NCBI GenBank assembly: GCA_013364255.1
Contig: CP054936.1
Coordinates: forward strand, 7,024,353-7,088,352
Length of the DNA: 64,000 nt
Source of the DNA: Streptomyces seoulensis
GTDB taxonomy: Bacteria > Actinomycetota > Actinomycetes > Streptomycetales > Streptomycetaceae
Direction of reading: 5' to 3'
Below are positions 10,834 through 19,513 of this stretch, piece after piece. The position numbers were made by a program, and so were the translations under genes. The notes under the pieces are model-generated. The model was not told where the DNA came from, made no database searches, and saw nothing but the letters and a program-made list of their open reading frames with translations. Numbering within the stretch: the stretch's first letter is position 1; each line of letters opens with the position of its first letter.

Positions 10834-12279
10834 ATGGGATCCACTTCCGCCGCACACCACGGGGGCGTCGGCCGCCGCGACCTGATCAAGAGGTCCGCGG
10901 CCCTGGGGCTGATCTCCGTACCTGCGATGAGCCTCCTGTCCGCGTGCGCCAGCGGTGGCGGCGACGGGCAGGACAAGGCCAAGGCGGGCAAGAAGACCGC
11001 GAAGAATCCGCTCGGTGTCAATGACAGCGCGCAGATGGAATTCGTCCTGTTCGACGGCGGTTTCGGCAAGGAGTACGCCGAGGACGCCACGAAGATCTAT
11101 CAGAAGGACTTCCCCAAGGCGAAGGTGAAGTTCGCCGCCACCCAGAAGATCCAGTCCACGCTCCAGCCCCGCTTCAACCAGGGCAACCCGCCGGACCTCA
11201 TCGACAACTCCGGCGCCGAGCAGATGGACATGGGCGTCCTGGTCGGCAAGAACCAGCTCGCCGACCTCACCCCGCTGCTGGACGCGCCCTCCTACGACGA
11301 CCCGAAGAAGAAGGTCCGCGACACGCTGCGGCCGGGCATCGTGGAGATGGGCCAGTTCGACGGCCGGCCGGTGTGGATCCTCTACTACGCCTACACGGTC
11401 TACGGCACCTGGTACTCGCAGAAGGCCCTGGACTCGCTGGACGCGACGTACCCCGAGACCTGGGACCAGATGCTCGCGCTGTGCGAGAAGGCCAAGAAGA
11501 AGGGCATGGCCGGCTGGACCTACGCCGGAAAGTACCCGTACTACATCCCCTTCTCGCTCTACCCGATGATCGGCAAGGTCGGCGGCCGCCAGGTCCTGGA
11601 CGCCATCGACAACCTGGAGCCGAACGCCTGGAAGCACCCGGCGGTCAAGGCCTGTTTCGAGGCCTACTACGAGCTGTACAAGAAGGGCTACATCCTCAAG
11701 GGCACCCCGGGCCTGGACCACATCCAGTCGCAGACCGCCTGGGCCAAGGGCAAGGCGCTGTTCATCCCGAACGGCTCCTGGGTGGAGAACGAGTCCGCCA
11801 ACGTCATCCCGGCCGACTTCGACCTCGCCGTCTCGGCCCCCACCGGTCTGGACGGCTCCGACAAGATGCCCTTCGGCACCATCTGGGCCTCCGGCGGCGA
11901 GCCCTTCATCGTCCCGGCCAAGGCCGCCAACCAGGCCGGCGGCATGGAGCAGCTGCGCGTCATGCTCAGCGAGGCCTCCTCCAAGAACTTCACCGCCAAG
12001 GTGAAGTCGCTGTCCGCCTACAACGGCGGCACCGACGGCATCGACCTGACCCCCGGTCTGAAGTCGGGCGTGGCGGCGCTGGAGAAGGCCGGCTCCAATG
12101 TGCTGAACCCGCGCATGCAGGACTGGTACGTGCAGCTCCAGAAGGAGAAGATCGGTGTGTCCGGTCTGGGCGAGATGATGGCCGGCCGCGCCACCCCGGC
12201 GGAGACCATCAAGAAGATCCAGGGCTTCGCCGACGAGGCGGCCAAGGACACGTCGATCAAGCACTACAAGCACCAGTGA
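10834..12279 (+). CDS. ngcE: N-acetylglucosamine/chitobiose ABC transporter, substrate-binding lipoprotein NgcE
   Basis: Extracytoplasmic sugar-binding protein of the carbohydrate uptake (CUT1) type, 481 residues. The ATG at 10834 follows GGAGAAGG and GAGG. The N-terminus is a Tat lipoprotein signal: twin-arginine GRRDLIKRS at residues 13-21, then the lipobox LSAC with Cys38 as the lipidated residue. The mature part has the usual two-lobed binding-protein composition with a conserved WASGGEPF stretch. It heads an operon with the two permeases ngcF and ngcG; no ATPase is present, as expected for NgcEFG, which uses the shared MsiK ATPase. The dre site at 10604-10619 and the rok7B7 gene downstream support assignment to NgcE. 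Binding of longer chito-oligosaccharides is possible, as reported for the S. coelicolor homologue. Confidence 0.88.
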   Translation: MGSTSAAHHGGVGRRDLIKRSAALGLISVPAMSLLSACASGGGDGQDKAKAGKKTAKNPLGVNDSAQMEFVLFDGGFGKEYAEDATKIYQKDFPKAKVKFAATQKIQSTLQPRFNQGNPPDLIDNSGAEQMDMGVLVGKNQLADLTPLLDAPSYDDPKKKVRDTLRPGIVEMGQFDGRPVWILYYAYTVYGTWYSQKALDSLDATYPETWDQMLALCEKAKKKGMAGWTYAGKYPYYIPFSLYPMIGKVGGRQVLDAIDNLEPNAWKHPAVKACFEAYYELYKKGYILKGTPGLDHIQSQTAWAKGKALFIPNGSWVENESANVIPADFDLAVSAPTGLDGSDKMPFGTIWASGGEPFIVPAKAANQAGGMEQLRVMLSEASSKNFTAKVKSLSAYNGGTDGIDLTPGLKSGVAALEKAGSNVLNPRMQDWYVQLQKEKIGVSGLGEMMAGRATPAETIKKIQGFADEAAKDTSIKHYKHQ

Positions 12280-12285
12280 GGGTCC

Positions 12286-12329
12286 GCCGCCAGGGACCGT
12301 CCGGCCGGCGCCGGGCGGTCCCTGGCGGC
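12286..12329 (+). other. Intercistronic hairpin between ngcE and ngcF
   Basis: A 14-bp perfect stem (12286-12299 with 12316-12329) and a 16-nt loop begin 6 bp after the ngcE stop, with no T-run. Such hairpins after binding-protein genes commonly stabilise the upstream mRNA or partly stop transcription, so that binding protein outnumbers permease. Confidence 0.6.
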
Positions 12330-12361
12330 GCCGTCCGCCCTTCAGATCGGGGTCACCAGCA

Positions 12362-13288
12362 ATGCAGCACGGCAAATACCGGTTCATCGTGGGGTTCCTG
12401 GCCCTGCCCCTGGGGCTGTACGCGCTCTTCGTCGTCTGGCCGTTCATCCAGTCCATCTACTACTCCTTCACGGACTGGACCGGCCTGAGTCCCGACTTCA
12501 AGATGGTCGGCTTCGACAACTACCAGAGGTTGTGGGACGACGAGATCTTCTGGAAGTCGCTCCAGCACAGTCTGCTGTTCGCCGCGGTGCTGCCGGTGGT
12601 GACGCTCAGCCTGGCGCTGTTCTTCGCCTTCATGATCAACGTCGGCGGCCGGCGCCGGAAGGGCGGACCGGTGATCACCGGTGTCCGCGGCTCCGGCTTC
12701 TACAAGATCGTCTACTTCTTCCCGCAGGTGCTGTCGATCGCGATCGTCGCCTTGCTGTTCGCTTTCGCGTACAACCCGGACAGCGGAGCGATCAACTCGC
12801 TGCTGCGCGGGATCGGCCTCGACGGCGTGCAGCCGCTCTGGCTGGGCGACCCCAGCCTGGCCCTGTGGTGCGTGATGGCCGTGCTCGTCTGGTCCCAGGT
12901 CGGCTTCTTCGTGGTCCTCTTCTCCGCCGGGATGGCCTCCATCCCGGCCGACCTGTACGAGGCCGCGCTGCTGGACGGCGCGGGGCGGGCCACCACCTTC
13001 TTCCGGATCACCCTGCCGCTGCTGTGGGACACCGTGCAGTCCGGCTGGGTCTACATGGGCATCCTCGCCCTCGGCGCGGAGTCGTTCGCGGTCGTACAGA
13101 TCATGACGACCGGCCCGGGCGGTCCCGACTACTCGACCACCGTCATGGTCCTGTACGTGTACCAGAAGGCGTTCCGTGACGGTCAGGCCGCCTACGCCAC
13201 CACGATCGGCGTCGCCCTGCTGCTCGTCACCCTGGCCTTCGCGGCCGTGGTGATGCGGCTGGGCCGGCGCGAGCGGCTGGAGTTCTGA
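12362..13288 (+). CDS. ngcF: ABC sugar transporter permease NgcF
   Basis: Inner-membrane permease of the MalF/UgpA type, 308 residues with about six membrane segments. It begins with a typical short cytoplasmic start and a first helix (IVGFLALPLGLYALFVVWPF). The EAA cytoplasmic loop that contacts the ATPase reads EAALLDGAGRATTFF, at about residues 200-214. It pairs with NgcG as a heterodimer receiving GlcNAc/chitobiose from NgcE, with MsiK as the likely ATPase encoded elsewhere. It is separated from ngcE by 82 bp containing a strong hairpin and from ngcG by only 2 bp. Confidence 0.88.
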   Translation: MQHGKYRFIVGFLALPLGLYALFVVWPFIQSIYYSFTDWTGLSPDFKMVGFDNYQRLWDDEIFWKSLQHSLLFAAVLPVVTLSLALFFAFMINVGGRRRKGGPVITGVRGSGFYKIVYFFPQVLSIAIVALLFAFAYNPDSGAINSLLRGIGLDGVQPLWLGDPSLALWCVMAVLVWSQVGFFVVLFSAGMASIPADLYEAALLDGAGRATTFFRITLPLLWDTVQSGWVYMGILALGAESFAVVQIMTTGPGGPDYSTTVMVLYVYQKAFRDGQAAYATTIGVALLLVTLAFAAVVMRLGRRERLEF

Positions 13289-13290
13289 GC

Positions 13291-14214
13291 ATGAAAACGA
13301 CCGAGCCCCCCGCCCCCGTACCGGCCGAGTCCGGGACCGCCGTCGCCAAGGCCGGCCCGCCGTCCGGCGCCGCGCCCCGCAAGGCGAAGGAGGGCGGTGT
13401 CCTCAACGCCTTCTCGCACGGCATCCTGATCATCTGGGCGATCATGGTGGTCATGCCGCTGGTGTGGGCGGTGATGACGTCCTTCAAGAGCGACGGGGCG
13501 ATCTTCGGCTCGCCCTGGGCGCTGCCCGACAAGCTGCACTTCGACAACTGGGCGCGGGCCTGGACCGACGCCCACATGAGCGACTACTTCCTCAACACCG
13601 TCCTGGTGGTGGGCGGCTCGCTCATCGGCACCCTGGTGCTCGGGTCGATGGCGGCGTACGTGCTGGCCCGCTTCGACTTCCCGGGCAACCGCTTCATCTA
13701 CTACCTCTTCGTCGGCGGCATGAGCTTCCCGGTGATGCTGGCGCTGGTGCCGTTGTTCTACGTCGTGAACAACATGGGGCTGCTGAACACCATCCACGGC
13801 CTGATCCTGGTGTACATCGCCTATTCGCTGCCCTTCACGGTCTTCTTCCTGACCGCGTTCTTCCGCACCCTGCCGGCCTCGGTGGCGGAGGCGGCGTTCG
13901 TGGACGGGGCCTCGCACACCCGGACGTTCTTCCAGATCATGCTGCCGATGGCCAAGCCCGGCCTGATCAGCGTGGGGATCTTCAACTTCCTGGGGCAGTG
14001 GAACCAGTACATGCTGCCCACCGTGCTCAACACCGACCCGGACAAGCACGTGCTCACCCAGGGGCTGGTCCAGCTGGCCGTCAGCCAGGGGTACAAGGGC
14101 GACTGGTCCGGACTCTTCGCCGGCCTGGTGATGGCGATGCTGCCGGTCCTGGCGGCCTACATCATCTTCCAGCGGCAGGTCGTACAGGGTCTGACGGCGG
14201 GCGCGCTGAAGTAG
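13291..14214 (+). CDS. ngcG: ABC sugar transporter permease NgcG
   Basis: Second permease of the importer (MalG/LacG type), 307 residues. A roughly 45-residue Pro/Ala-rich cytoplasmic N-terminus precedes the first membrane segment (ILIIWAIMVVMPLVWAVMTS). The EAA loop reads EAAFVDGASHTRTFF. It starts 2 bp after the ngcF stop, so the two are translationally close. The operon ends with a perfect hairpin terminator at 14277-14306. Confidence 0.88.
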   Translation: MKTTEPPAPVPAESGTAVAKAGPPSGAAPRKAKEGGVLNAFSHGILIIWAIMVVMPLVWAVMTSFKSDGAIFGSPWALPDKLHFDNWARAWTDAHMSDYFLNTVLVVGGSLIGTLVLGSMAAYVLARFDFPGNRFIYYLFVGGMSFPVMLALVPLFYVVNNMGLLNTIHGLILVYIAYSLPFTVFFLTAFFRTLPASVAEAAFVDGASHTRTFFQIMLPMAKPGLISVGIFNFLGQWNQYMLPTVLNTDPDKHVLTQGLVQLAVSQGYKGDWSGLFAGLVMAMLPVLAAYIIFQRQVVQGLTAGALK

Positions 14215-14276
14215 CGGCCCGGACCGGCGGCGGCCCCGCCGAACCGTTTCAGCCCTTTTCGCCCTTCGTGCGTCAG

Positions 14277-14306
14277 CAGCCGCCCCCGGTCCGCCGGGGG
14301 CGGCTG
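14277..14306 (+). terminator. Terminator of ngcEFG
   Basis: A 13-bp perfect stem (14277-14289 with 14294-14306) and TCCG tetraloop, 62 bp after ngcG. Confidence 0.85.
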
Positions 14307-14421
14307 CCGCGTGCGGGCGGTCCGCCGACGGCGGGTCCGGGCGCCGACGGGCCCGTCGCCGAGGGGTCCGTAGCACACCCGCGCGGGTGGGTCCGGGCAG
14401 GTCCGTGTGCCCCGAAACGGT

Positions 14422-14477
14422 TCAACCTCTTGACGGGAGGCAACCCGAACGGCTCATCTTAGAGTTCACTTGTTGGA
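14422..14477 (+). promoter_or_regulatory. Possible Rok7B7 boxes upstream of rok7B7 (autoregulation)
   Basis: Two stretches resemble the published Rok7B7 target consensus TTKAMKHSTTSAV as I remember it: TCAACCTCTTGAC (14422-14434, 10 of 13) and TTCACTTGTTGGA (14465-14477, 11 of 13). They lie 47-102 bp before the preferred GTG start at 14524. The second covers alternative start codons TTG 14470 and ATG 14479, which argues that this region is promoter or leader rather than coding. Confidence 0.4.
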
Positions 14478-14523
14478 CATGGACGGGGCCTCGCCGAAGC
14501 GGCCCCGCGCTCAGGAGGTCGTC

Positions 14524-15723
14524 GTGGAGACTCCAGGGTCGCAGTCATCGCTGCACCGAGCCAACCTGGAGCGGGTCGTACGTGCCGTGCGCCTTGCCGG
14601 ATCCCTCACGCAGGCGGAGATCGCACGGACCACCGGTCTGTCAGCGGCGACCGTCTCCAATATCGTGCGGGAGCTGAAGGACGGCGGAACGGTCCAGGTC
14701 ACGCCCACGTCCGCGGGCGGCCGCCGGGCGCGCAGCGTCTCCCTGAGCGGGGACGCCGGCATCGTGATCGGGGTCGATTTCGGGCACGCGCACCTGCGGG
14801 TCGCGATCGGGAACCTGGCCCACCAGGTACTGGCGGAGGAGTCCGAGCCGCTGGACGTCGACGCCTCCTGGGTACAGGGCTTCGACCGGGCGGAGGAGCT
14901 GGTAAACCGCCTGATCTCGGCCACCGGGGTGGACCGGTCCAAGGTCGCGGGCGTCGGTCTCGGCGTGCCCGGCCCGATCGACGTGGAGTCCGGCACGCTC
15001 GGCTCCACCGCCATCCTGCCGGGCTGGGGCGGGATCAAGCCCGCCGAGGAGCTGCGGGGGCGCCTCGGCGTACCGGTGCACGTGGACAACGACGCCAACC
15101 TCGGCGCCCTCGGCGAGCTGGTCTGGGGCAGTGGACGCGGGGTGCGCGACCTGGCCTACATCAAGATCGCCAGCGGCGTGGGCGCCGGTCTGGTGATCAA
15201 CGGCAAGATCTACCGCGGCCCCGGCGGCACGGCGGGCGAGATCGGGCACATCACGCTCGACGAGTCCGGCCCGGTCTGCCGCTGCGGCAACCGCGGCTGC
15301 CTGGAGACGTTCACCGCCGCCCGCTACGTCCTGCCGCTGCTCCAGCCCAGTCACGGCACCGACCTGACCATGGAGGGCGTCGTACGGCTGGCCCGGGACG
15401 GGGACCCGGGCTGCCGCCGGGTGATCGCCGACGTCGGCCGGCACGTCGGCAGCGGGGTGGCCAATCTCTGCAACCTGCTCAACCCGAGCCGGGTCCTCCT
15501 CGGCGGCGACCTCGCCGAGGCCGGTGAGCTGGTCCTGGGGCCCATCAGGGAGTCCGTGAGCCGCTACGCCATCCCCAGCGCGGCACGGCAACTGTCGGTG
15601 CTTCCGGGGGCACTTGGCGGCCGCGCCGAGGTGCTGGGCGCGCTCGCCCTGGCGCTGAGCGAAATGGGCGATTCAACCCTTTTGGACGGTGCGCTGACCG
15701 TCGCCGCCCCCGCCTTCACTTAG
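14524..15723 (+). CDS. rok7B7: ROK-family transcriptional regulator Rok7B7
   Basis: Repressor of the NagC/XylR (ROK) type that links xylose use, carbon catabolite repression and antibiotic production in S. coelicolor; 399 residues from the GTG at 14524. That start was chosen because AGGAGG precedes it by 5 nt; TTG 14470 and ATG 14479 in the same frame lack a good site. The winged HTH lies at about residues 25-50 (LTQAEIARTTGLSAATVSN). The ROK sugar-binding fold shows GVDFGHAHL, VHVDNDANLGALGE and the zinc motif CRCGNRGCLE. It is located between ngcEFG and the xylFGH operon it is known to control, and apparently has binding boxes in front of itself and of xylF. Confidence 0.9.
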   Translation: METPGSQSSLHRANLERVVRAVRLAGSLTQAEIARTTGLSAATVSNIVRELKDGGTVQVTPTSAGGRRARSVSLSGDAGIVIGVDFGHAHLRVAIGNLAHQVLAEESEPLDVDASWVQGFDRAEELVNRLISATGVDRSKVAGVGLGVPGPIDVESGTLGSTAILPGWGGIKPAEELRGRLGVPVHVDNDANLGALGELVWGSGRGVRDLAYIKIASGVGAGLVINGKIYRGPGGTAGEIGHITLDESGPVCRCGNRGCLETFTAARYVLPLLQPSHGTDLTMEGVVRLARDGDPGCRRVIADVGRHVGSGVANLCNLLNPSRVLLGGDLAEAGELVLGPIRESVSRYAIPSAARQLSVLPGALGGRAEVLGALALALSEMGDSTLLDGALTVAAPAFT

Positions 15724-15757
15724 AGAACGGATGGCACCGTTGCCATCTCGTTAAGGA

Positions 15758-15801
15758 TTTACTTCTTGACGTCGCACGTGTGGCCGAGTTGACTTCCTGC
15801 C
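15758..15801 (+). promoter_or_regulatory. Two Rok7B7-like boxes, 31 bp apart, in the xylF promoter region
   Basis: TTTACTTCTTGAC (15758-15770) fits TTKAMKHSTTSAV at all 13 positions, and TTGACTTCCTGCC (15789-15801) at 11 of 13. Their 31-bp offset is close to three helical turns, so both would face the same side of the DNA. They lie 45-88 bp before the xylF start. Confidence 0.6.
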
Positions 15802-15845
15802 ACCTCGGCCGCAACGACGCGGCCTCGTCAGGGAGGTTTGAAGAA

Positions 15846-16964
15846 GTGAACACGCGTATGCGTCGTGCGGCCTTCGCCGTTGCTGCTGGTGCCATGGCCG
15901 TCTCGCTCGCCGCCTGTGGCAGCGCCAAGGAGTCCGGCGACAAGGGCGACGACACCAAGACCACCGCCGCCAAGGGCGACGACATCACCGTCGGTCTGCT
16001 GCTGCCGGAGAACCAGACGGCTCGTTACGAGAAGTTCGACAAGCCGATCATCGAGAAGCAGATCTCGGAGCTGACCAACGGCAAGGGCAAGGTCGAGTAC
16101 CTCAACGCCAAGCAGGACGCGACCCTCCAGTCGCAGCAGATCGACACGATGATCACCAAGAAGGTCGACGTGCTGATCCTGGACGCGGTCGACTACAAGG
16201 CCGTCGCCCAGGGCGTGAAGAAGGCCAAGGAGGACGGCATCCCGGTCGTGGCCTACGACCGCCTCGCCGAGGGCCCGATCTCCGCCTACACCTCCTTCGA
16301 CAACGAAGAGGTCGGCAAGACGCAGGGCGAGGCCCTGCTGAAGGCCCTGGGCGACAAGGCCAAGTCCGGCCAGATCGTCATGATGAACGGCTCCGTGACC
16401 GACCCGAACGCCGCCCAGTTCAAGAAGGGCGCGCACGACGTCCTCGACGGCAAGGTGAACGTCGGCAAGGAGTACGACACCAAGGAGTGGAAGCCGGAGA
16501 ACGCCAACACCAACATGGAGGGCGCCATCTCCGCCCTCGGCAAGGACAAGATCGTCGGCGTCTACTCCGCCAACGACGGCATGGCGGGTGGCATCATCAC
16601 CGCGCTCAAGGGCGCGGGCCTGAAGACCCTTCCCCCGGTCACCGGCCAGGACGCCGAACTCGCGGGCGTGCAGCGCATCGTGGCGGGCGAGCAGTACATG
16701 AGCGTCTTCAAGTCGTACCCGCAGGAGGCCGAGACCGTCGCCAAGATGGCCGTCTCGATCGCCAAGACCGGCAAGGTCGACGGCTCGCTGAAGACGACCA
16801 CCGTCGACAGCGGCACCGAGAAGGGCGTTCCGGCCGTCATCGTCCCCGTCGTCTCGCTGACGAAGGACAACATCAACGACACGGTCATCAAGGAGGGTTA
16901 CTACACCAAGGCCGAGATCTGCACGGCCAAGTACAAGGCCGCCTGTGACAAGGCCGGTCTGTAG
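15846..16964 (+). CDS. xylF: D-xylose ABC transporter, substrate-binding lipoprotein XylF
   Basis: Periplasmic-binding-protein type I lipoprotein for xylose uptake, 372 residues. The GTG at 15846 follows GGGAGG with a 9-nt gap; an internal ATG at 15858 is less well placed. The lipobox is LAAC within the first 25 residues, followed by an Asp/Lys-rich linker. Conserved pentose-binding features include AYDRLAEGPISAYTSFDN and GQDAELAGVQRIVAGEQYMSVFK. It is first in xylFGH; the 211-bp gap to xylG contains a strong hairpin. Rok7B7 represses this operon in S. coelicolor, and matching boxes lie just upstream. Confidence 0.92.
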   Translation: MNTRMRRAAFAVAAGAMAVSLAACGSAKESGDKGDDTKTTAAKGDDITVGLLLPENQTARYEKFDKPIIEKQISELTNGKGKVEYLNAKQDATLQSQQIDTMITKKVDVLILDAVDYKAVAQGVKKAKEDGIPVVAYDRLAEGPISAYTSFDNEEVGKTQGEALLKALGDKAKSGQIVMMNGSVTDPNAAQFKKGAHDVLDGKVNVGKEYDTKEWKPENANTNMEGAISALGKDKIVGVYSANDGMAGGIITALKGAGLKTLPPVTGQDAELAGVQRIVAGEQYMSVFKSYPQEAETVAKMAVSIAKTGKVDGSLKTTTVDSGTEKGVPAVIVPVVSLTKDNINDTVIKEGYYTKAEICTAKYKAACDKAGL

Positions 16965-17047
16965 TAACACCTTCGGGCCGCCTCCGCGGCGGTCCCGCTG
17001 ACCTGCACGGAAGAGCGCGGCCACCGAGCACGCGTCCGTGTCAGCAC

Positions 17048-17100
17048 GTCCGGCGCCCCGCCGCCGACAGCCCCGCAAGCACAACGGCGGGGCGCCGGAC
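17048..17100 (+). other. Strong intercistronic hairpin between xylF and xylG
   Basis: A 16-bp perfect stem (17048-17063 with 17085-17100) encloses a 21-nt loop; a smaller bulged hairpin lies at 16974-16997. There is no T-run directly after, so it could cut transcription partially or protect the xylF message. A Rok7B7-like box (17119-17131, 11 of 13) lies between it and xylG. Confidence 0.6.
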
Positions 17101-17175
17101 GGAACGCACCCCCCTCACTCTTCTTGTTCAACCTCCCGCCGGGGTCAGGCTCAGGCGGCGAAGGAGATGGTTCAC

Positions 17176-17958
17176 GTGTCCGCTACGCCCGTGCTGGCGT
17201 TGCGCGGGGTCTCCAAGCGATTCGGTGCCGTCCAGGCGCTCACCGACGTAGAGCTTGAGGTCCACGCCGGAGAGGTGGTCGCCCTCGTCGGCGACAACGG
17301 CGCCGGTAAGTCCACCCTTGTCAAGACGATCGCCGGCGTGCACCCCATCGATGACGGTGTCATCGAGTGGGAGGGCAAGCCGGTCTCGGTCAACCGGCCG
17401 CACGACTCCCAGAACCTGGGCATCGCGACGGTGTACCAGGACCTCGCCCTGTGCGACAACATCGACGTCGTCGGCAACCTGTTCCTCGGCCGGGAGATCA
17501 AGCGCCGCGGAGTCCTGGACGAGGTCGAGATGGAGCGCCGCTCGCGCGAGCTGCTCGAAACCCTGTCCATCCGCATCCCCAGCGTGCGCATCCCGATCGC
17601 CTCGCTCTCCGGCGGTCAGCGCCAGGTCGTGGCCATCGCCCGCTCCATGCTCGGCGAGCCCAAGCTGGTCATCCTCGACGAGCCCACCGCCGCGCTCGGC
17701 GTCGAGCAGACCGCCCAGGTCCTCGACCTCGTCGAGCGGCTGCGCGAACGCGGCCTCGCGGTCATCCTCATCAGCCACAACATGGCCGATGTGAAGGCCG
17801 TCGCCGACAAGGTCGCCGTCCTGCGGCTCGGCCGCAACAACGGCGTGTTCGAGGTCAAGACCACCTCGCAGGAAGAGATCATCTCCGCCATCACCGGCGC
17901 CACGGACAACGCCGTGACCCGTCGTGCGGCGCGCACCACAGCGGAGGCTCAGAAGTGA
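17176..17958 (+). CDS. xylG: Xylose ABC transporter ATP-binding protein XylG (single-domain)
   Basis: ATPase that powers the XylFGH importer, 260 residues. Walker A is GDNGAGKST, the ABC signature LSGGQRQ, and Walker B LVILDEPTAAL. The GTG at 17176 is preferred: GAAGGAG ends 9 nt before it but only 0 nt before the in-frame ATG at 17167. Enterobacterial XylG has two fused ABC domains (about 510 residues); this actinobacterial form has one and would act as a homodimer. Its stop codon overlaps the xylH start by 4 bp. Confidence 0.9.
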   Translation: MSATPVLALRGVSKRFGAVQALTDVELEVHAGEVVALVGDNGAGKSTLVKTIAGVHPIDDGVIEWEGKPVSVNRPHDSQNLGIATVYQDLALCDNIDVVGNLFLGREIKRRGVLDEVEMERRSRELLETLSIRIPSVRIPIASLSGGQRQVVAIARSMLGEPKLVILDEPTAALGVEQTAQVLDLVERLRERGLAVILISHNMADVKAVADKVAVLRLGRNNGVFEVKTTSQEEIISAITGATDNAVTRRAARTTAEAQK

Positions 17959-19244
17959 GCATCGACAAGACCCGGACCACGGCCGGCACCGCCGTGGACG
18001 CGCCCGCCGCCGCGGCCGACGCGGCCCCCGCCGTCGACCCCCGCCTCCTCGTGCGCGAGCAGGGCTTCGCCGGCTACATCGGCGAGTTCAAGCGCAAGAT
18101 GCGCGCCGGCGACCTCGGCGCGCTGCCGGTCGTCATCGGCCTCATCGTCATCTGCGCGATCTTCCAGAGCCTCGACTCGGCCTTCCTGGGCGCGGAGAAC
18201 CTCAACAACATCTTCGTCGCCATGGTGGCCACCGGCATGATGTCGGTCGGCATCATCTTCGTGCTGCTGCTCGGCGAGATCGACCTGTCGGTGGGCTCCG
18301 TCTCGGGCGTCTCCTCGGCGATCATGGCCGTGATGAGCGTGACGCACGGCGTCAACGAGTGGCTCGCCGTCGTCACCGCCCTCGCGGCCGGCGCGGTCAT
18401 CGGCGCCCTGCACGGCTTCTTCTTCGCCCGGATCGGCGCGCCCGCCTTCGCCGTGACCCTGGCCGGCCTGCTGTTCTGGAACGGCTTCATGCTCCAGATC
18501 CTCGGCTCCAACGGCACGATCAACATCGACGGCGACGGCGTCATCGGCAAGCTCACCACGTACTACTTCTCGGACGTGGCCGCCGCCTACCTGCTGGCCG
18601 TCGTCGCGGTCGCCGGGTACTTCCTGTCGGCCTTCCTCGGCAACCGCCGCCGCGAGGCCGCCGGCATCCCGTCGCGCCCGCTGAGCGACATCGTGCTGCG
18701 CACGGTGCTGCTGGCGATCGCCGCGTTCGGCGTGGCGGTCATCTTCAACCAGTACAAGGGCCTGCCGCTGGCCGTGCTGCTGTTCGCGATCGTCCTGGTC
18801 GGCACCGACTTCCTGCTGCGCCGCACCGCGTACGGCCGCAAGGTGTTCGCGCTCGGCGGCAGCGTCGAGGCCTCCCGCCGGGCCGGCATCAACGTCACCC
18901 TGGTGCGGGTCTCGGTCTTCGCCATCGCGGGCCTCTTCGCCTCGGTCGGCGGCCTGTTCTGGGCCTCCAAGATCGCGGCCGCCAACCAGAGCGCCGGCTC
19001 CGGCGACCTGCTGATGAACGTCATCGCCGCGGCCGTCATCGGCGGCACCAGCCTCTTCGGCGGCCGGGGCCGCACCTGGAACGCGCTGCTCGGTGTGCTG
19101 GTGATCACCTCGATCCAGTACGGCCTGGCGCTCAAGGGCATCGCCACCCCGATCCAGTACATGATCACCGGTGGCGTGCTGCTCGCCACGGTCGTCATCG
19201 ACTCGGTCACCCGCAAGACCCAGAAGTCGGCCGGCCGCGCCTGA
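17955..19244 (+). CDS. xylH: Xylose ABC transporter permease XylH
   Basis: Membrane permease of the ribose/xylose (BPD_transp_2) family, 429 residues with about ten or more membrane segments. It starts at GTG 17955 inside the xylG stop (GTGA overlap). A roughly 55-residue Ala-rich cytoplasmic N-terminus precedes the first segment (LPVVIGLIVICAIFQ). Family hallmarks include EIDLSVGSVSG and the later GGTSLFGGRG. A hairpin terminator follows the gene at 19268-19292. Confidence 0.92.
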   Translation: MSIDKTRTTAGTAVDAPAAAADAAPAVDPRLLVREQGFAGYIGEFKRKMRAGDLGALPVVIGLIVICAIFQSLDSAFLGAENLNNIFVAMVATGMMSVGIIFVLLLGEIDLSVGSVSGVSSAIMAVMSVTHGVNEWLAVVTALAAGAVIGALHGFFFARIGAPAFAVTLAGLLFWNGFMLQILGSNGTINIDGDGVIGKLTTYYFSDVAAAYLLAVVAVAGYFLSAFLGNRRREAAGIPSRPLSDIVLRTVLLAIAAFGVAVIFNQYKGLPLAVLLFAIVLVGTDFLLRRTAYGRKVFALGGSVEASRRAGINVTLVRVSVFAIAGLFASVGGLFWASKIAAANQSAGSGDLLMNVIAAAVIGGTSLFGGRGRTWNALLGVLVITSIQYGLALKGIATPIQYMITGGVLLATVVIDSVTRKTQKSAGRA

Positions 19245-19267
19245 GCGACCGCCGCCGCGAGAAGCGT

Positions 19268-19292
19268 GCCCGGCACCGACACGGTGCCGGGC
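19268..19292 (+). terminator. Terminator of xylFGH
   Basis: An 11-bp perfect stem (19268-19278 with 19282-19292) and a 3-nt loop, 23 bp after xylH. Confidence 0.85.
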
Positions 19293-19513
19293 GCCTTCGC
19301 GTCCGGGCCCGCCGCGCGGCCCGTGCGGGCGTGAGGCCGGTCACGGTTCGCCGGGCGGCGGCTCTGGCGTGCCCAGGTCATGGGACCGGCTCCGCGGGGT
19401 ACAGCCGTTCGCGTGACCTGTGACCCACCGCCCGGACACCGGGCGCCGAGGCGGAACATTAGACTCGACAAGCCCGCCGAAAGCTCGATCAGCTCTACTG
19501 CAAGGAGGCACGG

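Noticed and set aside
13192..14376. 394-residue minus-strand frame opposite ngcG
   Set aside because: Rich in His/Arg/Gln without hydrophobic core, the usual antisense signature of a membrane-protein gene.
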